64,000 bases of DNA, from NCBI GenBank assembly GCA_964464595.1, contig CAYXGW010000002.1, forward strand, positions 1 through 64,000. The letters run 5' to 3'. A program made the translations under genes and the position numbers. The notes under the pieces are model-generated. The model was not told where the DNA came from, did no database searches, and saw only the letters and a program-made list of their open reading frames with translations. The DNA is from JADFJB01 sp964464595. GTDB lineage: Bacteria > Zhuqueibacterota > JdFR-76 > DREG01. Below, piece after piece: positions 61,669 through 64,000 of the stretch. Numbering within the stretch: position 1 is the stretch's first letter; each line of letters starts with the position of its first letter.

Positions 61669-64000
61669 CTAAACAGCAAAATATTCTTGTAAACTTTTAA
61701 CATTAAAATCAGAATGTTTTAAAGCGGTAATTGCTTCTACGACTGCGTTTGCAGCAGATAAAGTTGTGAAAGAAGAAATATTATAATCGATCCCGGCACG
61801 GCTTAACGCGTATTCATCATACCTGGATTTTTTACCTAATGGCGTATTAATAATCATCTGGACTTCACCATTAATGATTCGATCCACGATATTGGGTCTA
61901 CCCTCTCCTACTTTAAATACAAATATTCCATTAATACCAGCTCGTTCTAAAGTCTTTAAAGTTCCGGAAGTAGCATAAATTCCAAATCCTAGTTTTTGTA
62001 AGTCTTTTGAAATCGGTACTATCTTTTTTTTGTCATTATCATTTACGCTTATAAACACGTTGCCAAAGAGAGGTAAACCTGCTTGGGTTGCCATTTGAGC
62101 TTTAGCAAAAGCCTCCCCAAAACTCTCACCTAGTCCCATGACTTCTCCGGTCGATTTCATTTCTGGCCCCAAAAAAGAATGTGTTCCCGGAAACTTATTA
62201 AAAGGGAAAACGACAGATTTTACAGAATGATGTTTGGCGATTGGATCTTCTTTGATTTGTAGATCAGCAAGAGTTTTACCGATCATTAGTTTTGCTGCGA
62301 TTTTTGCCATAGGAAAATTTATGGATTTACTCACAAACGGAACTGTTCGAGATGCCCGTGGATTAACTTCCAGGACATAAATGAGACCATCCTTTATTGC
62401 AAACTGTAAATTTATCAAGCCAATCACATTTAATGCGAGAGCAATTTTACGGGTTCGCTTTTTAATTTCAGCTATTTGATCATCAGTTATCCAATACGGT
62501 GGCATAACACACGAGCTGTCACCTGAATGTATTCCGGCTTCTTCTATATGTTGCATAACCCCACCGATTATTACTTCCTCTCCGTCACATAAGGCCTCTA
62601 CATCTACCTCAAAAGCATCCTCAAGAAACCGATCGATAAGAATCGGATGTTCTTTTGATATTTTGAGAGCATTTACCATATAAGTTTCAAGAGATTTTTG
62701 ATCATAAACGATTTCCATGGCCCTACCACCTAATACGTAAGATGGACGGATTAGTAATGGATAACCAATCTCATTCGCAATTTTCAATGCTTCCTTTGTC
62801 GTTTTCGCTGTTCCATTTTCAGGCTGCCGGATTTCGAGTTTATTAAGCAAACGGCCAAATCGCTTTCTATTTTCGGCAAGGTCTATACTATTTGGTGAAG
62901 TTCCCAATATCTTCACTCCTGCCTTTTCTAGCGGTATAGCCAATTTCAAAGGCATTTGCCCTCCAAATTGGACAATAACTCCATTTGGTTGTTCAAGCTC
63001 TACAATATTCATTACATGTTCAAATGTTATGGGCTCAAAATAAAGGCGATCAGAAGTATCGTAGTCAGTACTTACAGTTTCCGGATTGCAATTAACCATT
63101 ATAGCTTGATAGCCTTCTTCTTTCAAAGCTTGTACAGCGTGAACAGAAGAATAATCAAACTCGATTCCCTGTCCAATACGATTTGGACCACTCCCCAATA
63201 TAATTATTTTTTTTTGCTTACTCGGAATTGCTTCGTTTTCCTGATCATAAGTGGAATAGTAATAAGGAGTTTCAGCCACAAATTCAGCAGCACAAGTATC
63301 CACTGTTTTGAAGGATGTAGTAATCCCTAGATCTTTCCGCAAATTGTATACAGTCGTTTCATCCACATCAACTAAACTTGCCAGTTGAGAATCGGATATT
63401 CCGTTCTTCTTTATAGAACGTAATTGTTGTTGTGACACCTGATCAAGTTTTCCACGGTATTTTGTAATCTCTTTTTCAATATTTATAATTTCATTAATTT
63501 GATTTAAAAACCACCGATCGATTCCTGTGATTGAGTATAATTCGTCATATGAATATCCTAATCTTAAAGCCATTGCTAAGTAATTTAATCTACGATCACT
63601 GGGATACTTGAGATTTTTTTCCAAAGTTTCTCTAAGTTCTATTTTCTTTTCATTTGTTTCATCCAGCCCTTCCATTGACCCATTAGAATCCCAAAGTAAC
63701 AGCTCGGTATCTAAAGAGCTAATGGCTTTGCCTAACGCTTCTTTAAAACTGCGACCAATAGACATCACCTCGCCAACAGACTTCATTTGGGTCCCAAGGG
63801 TTGGATCTACCCCAGGAAATTTTTCAAAATTCCAGCGTGGTATTTTAACCACCACATAATCCATCGTGGGTTCAAAACAAGCAGGTGTCTTTTTTGTAAT
63901 GTCATTTGGAATCTCGTCAAGGCTAAGCCCAATTGACAATTTAGCTGCTATTTTAGCAATTGGAAAACCAGTAGCTTTAGAAGCTAAAGCTGAGCTTCTC
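61669..64000 (-). CDS. carB: Carbamoyl-phosphate synthase large subunit, 5' part outside window
   Basis: About 776 residues are visible, still open at the right edge; the full enzyme is ~1070 residues, so ~300 N-terminal residues are missing. A TTG at 63939 is inside the gene, not its start, because the frame continues upstream with ASKATGFPIAKIAAK. Visible: the end of the first ATP-grasp unit, the KTPACFEP segment, the central helical domain, the second unit (ILGSGPNRIGQGIEFDY, LGGRAMEIVY, LEVNPRASRTVPF) and the C-terminal allosteric MGS-like domain (GFGIYATSGT, RPNIVDRI). It makes carbamoyl phosphate for arginine and pyrimidine synthesis. Confidence 0.95.
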   Translation of the reverse strand, partial: RSSALASKATGFPIAKIAAKLSIGLSLDEIPNDITKKTPACFEPTMDYVVVKIPRWNFEKFPGVDPTLGTQMKSVGEVMSIGRSFKEALGKAISSLDTELLLWDSNGSMEGLDETNEKKIELRETLEKNLKYPSDRRLNYLAMALRLGYSYDELYSITGIDRWFLNQINEIINIEKEITKYRGKLDQVSQQQLRSIKKNGISDSQLASLVDVDETTVYNLRKDLGITTSFKTVDTCAAEFVAETPYYYSTYDQENEAIPSKQKKIIILGSGPNRIGQGIEFDYSSVHAVQALKEEGYQAIMVNCNPETVSTDYDTSDRLYFEPITFEHVMNIVELEQPNGVIVQFGGQMPLKLAIPLEKAGVKILGTSPNSIDLAENRKRFGRLLNKLEIRQPENGTAKTTKEALKIANEIGYPLLIRPSYVLGGRAMEIVYDQKSLETYMVNALKISKEHPILIDRFLEDAFEVDVEALCDGEEVIIGGVMQHIEEAGIHSGDSSCVMPPYWITDDQIAEIKKRTRKIALALNVIGLINLQFAIKDGLIYVLEVNPRASRTVPFVSKSINFPMAKIAAKLMIGKTLADLQIKEDPIAKHHSVKSVVFPFNKFPGTHSFLGPEMKSTGEVMGLGESFGEAFAKAQMATQAGLPLFGNVFISVNDNDKKKIVPISKDLQKLGFGIYATSGTLKTLERAGINGIFVFKVGEGRPNIVDRIINGEVQMIINTPLGKKSRYDEYALSRAGIDYNISSFTTLSAANAVVEAITALKHSDFNVKSLQEYFAV

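Overview
The window looks like chromosome from an AT-rich Gram-negative bacterium of the FCB superphylum (Calditrichota/KSB1/Ignavibacteria-like). I infer this from a secreted propeller protein with a PorSS/T9SS-type C-terminal sorting tail, a PorV-like outer-membrane protein, ASPIC/UnbV and NHL/VCBS propellers, two sigma-54 activators, and the order efp-accB-accC-gcvH-gcvPA. No species can be named from sequence alone. TGA, TAA and TAG are all used as stops, so the standard code applies. I found no rRNA, tRNA, CRISPR array, phage or transposase gene.

Layout. 1-10.7 kb (minus strand): the start of a large repetitive secreted fibre-like protein that runs off the left edge; a GAF/sigma-54 activator; a membrane Ser/Thr kinase whose external part is NHL + VCBS propellers + UnbV; a HIT hydrolase; an EF-G-like GTPase. 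11-32 kb (minus): a signalling block with four SpoIIE-type PP2C phosphatases, two STAS proteins, two HATPase anti-sigma-like proteins (one fused to a degenerate receiver), an adenylate cyclase, a receiver-PAS protein and a soluble chemoreceptor-like protein. Set inside it are a molybdopterin operon (moaA, moaC-mogA fusion, moaD, moaE) and a PorV-TPR outer-membrane protein. The block reads as one or more partner-switching (RsbU/V/W-like) pathways, with sensors attached to the phosphatases.

32-40.8 kb is the accessory region: FMN reductase, HAD, GNAT, a compact structured RNA with its own promoter and terminator, a gamma-glutamyltransferase gene broken by one in-frame TGA, and then a patch that looks like a short integron cassette array without an integrase. 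In the patch, two genes (a 7-repeat propeller protein with a sorting tail, and a lipoprotein) are each followed by an attC-like site. Both sites are 130 bp with matching 4/5-nt spacers and extra bases only in L''. The patch sits between the two halves of an alpha/beta-hydrolase gene.

40.9-64 kb is mostly housekeeping: efp-accB-accC-gcvH-gcvPA (accC carries an in-frame TAA), a methyltransferase and glycosyltransferase pair, a fatty-acid beta-oxidation pair (thiolase + fadJ-like), mdh, rpmA-rplU, rng, a site-2 protease, a SAM hydroxide adenosyltransferase, an NtrB/NtrC-like pair coupled to a FapA-family protein, and the 3' part of carB running off the right edge.

Most interesting: the attC pair and the interrupted hydrolase; the orphan structured RNA; the kinase-propeller-UnbV fusion; the density of partner-switching parts; and two otherwise intact conserved genes, each carrying a single nonsense codon.
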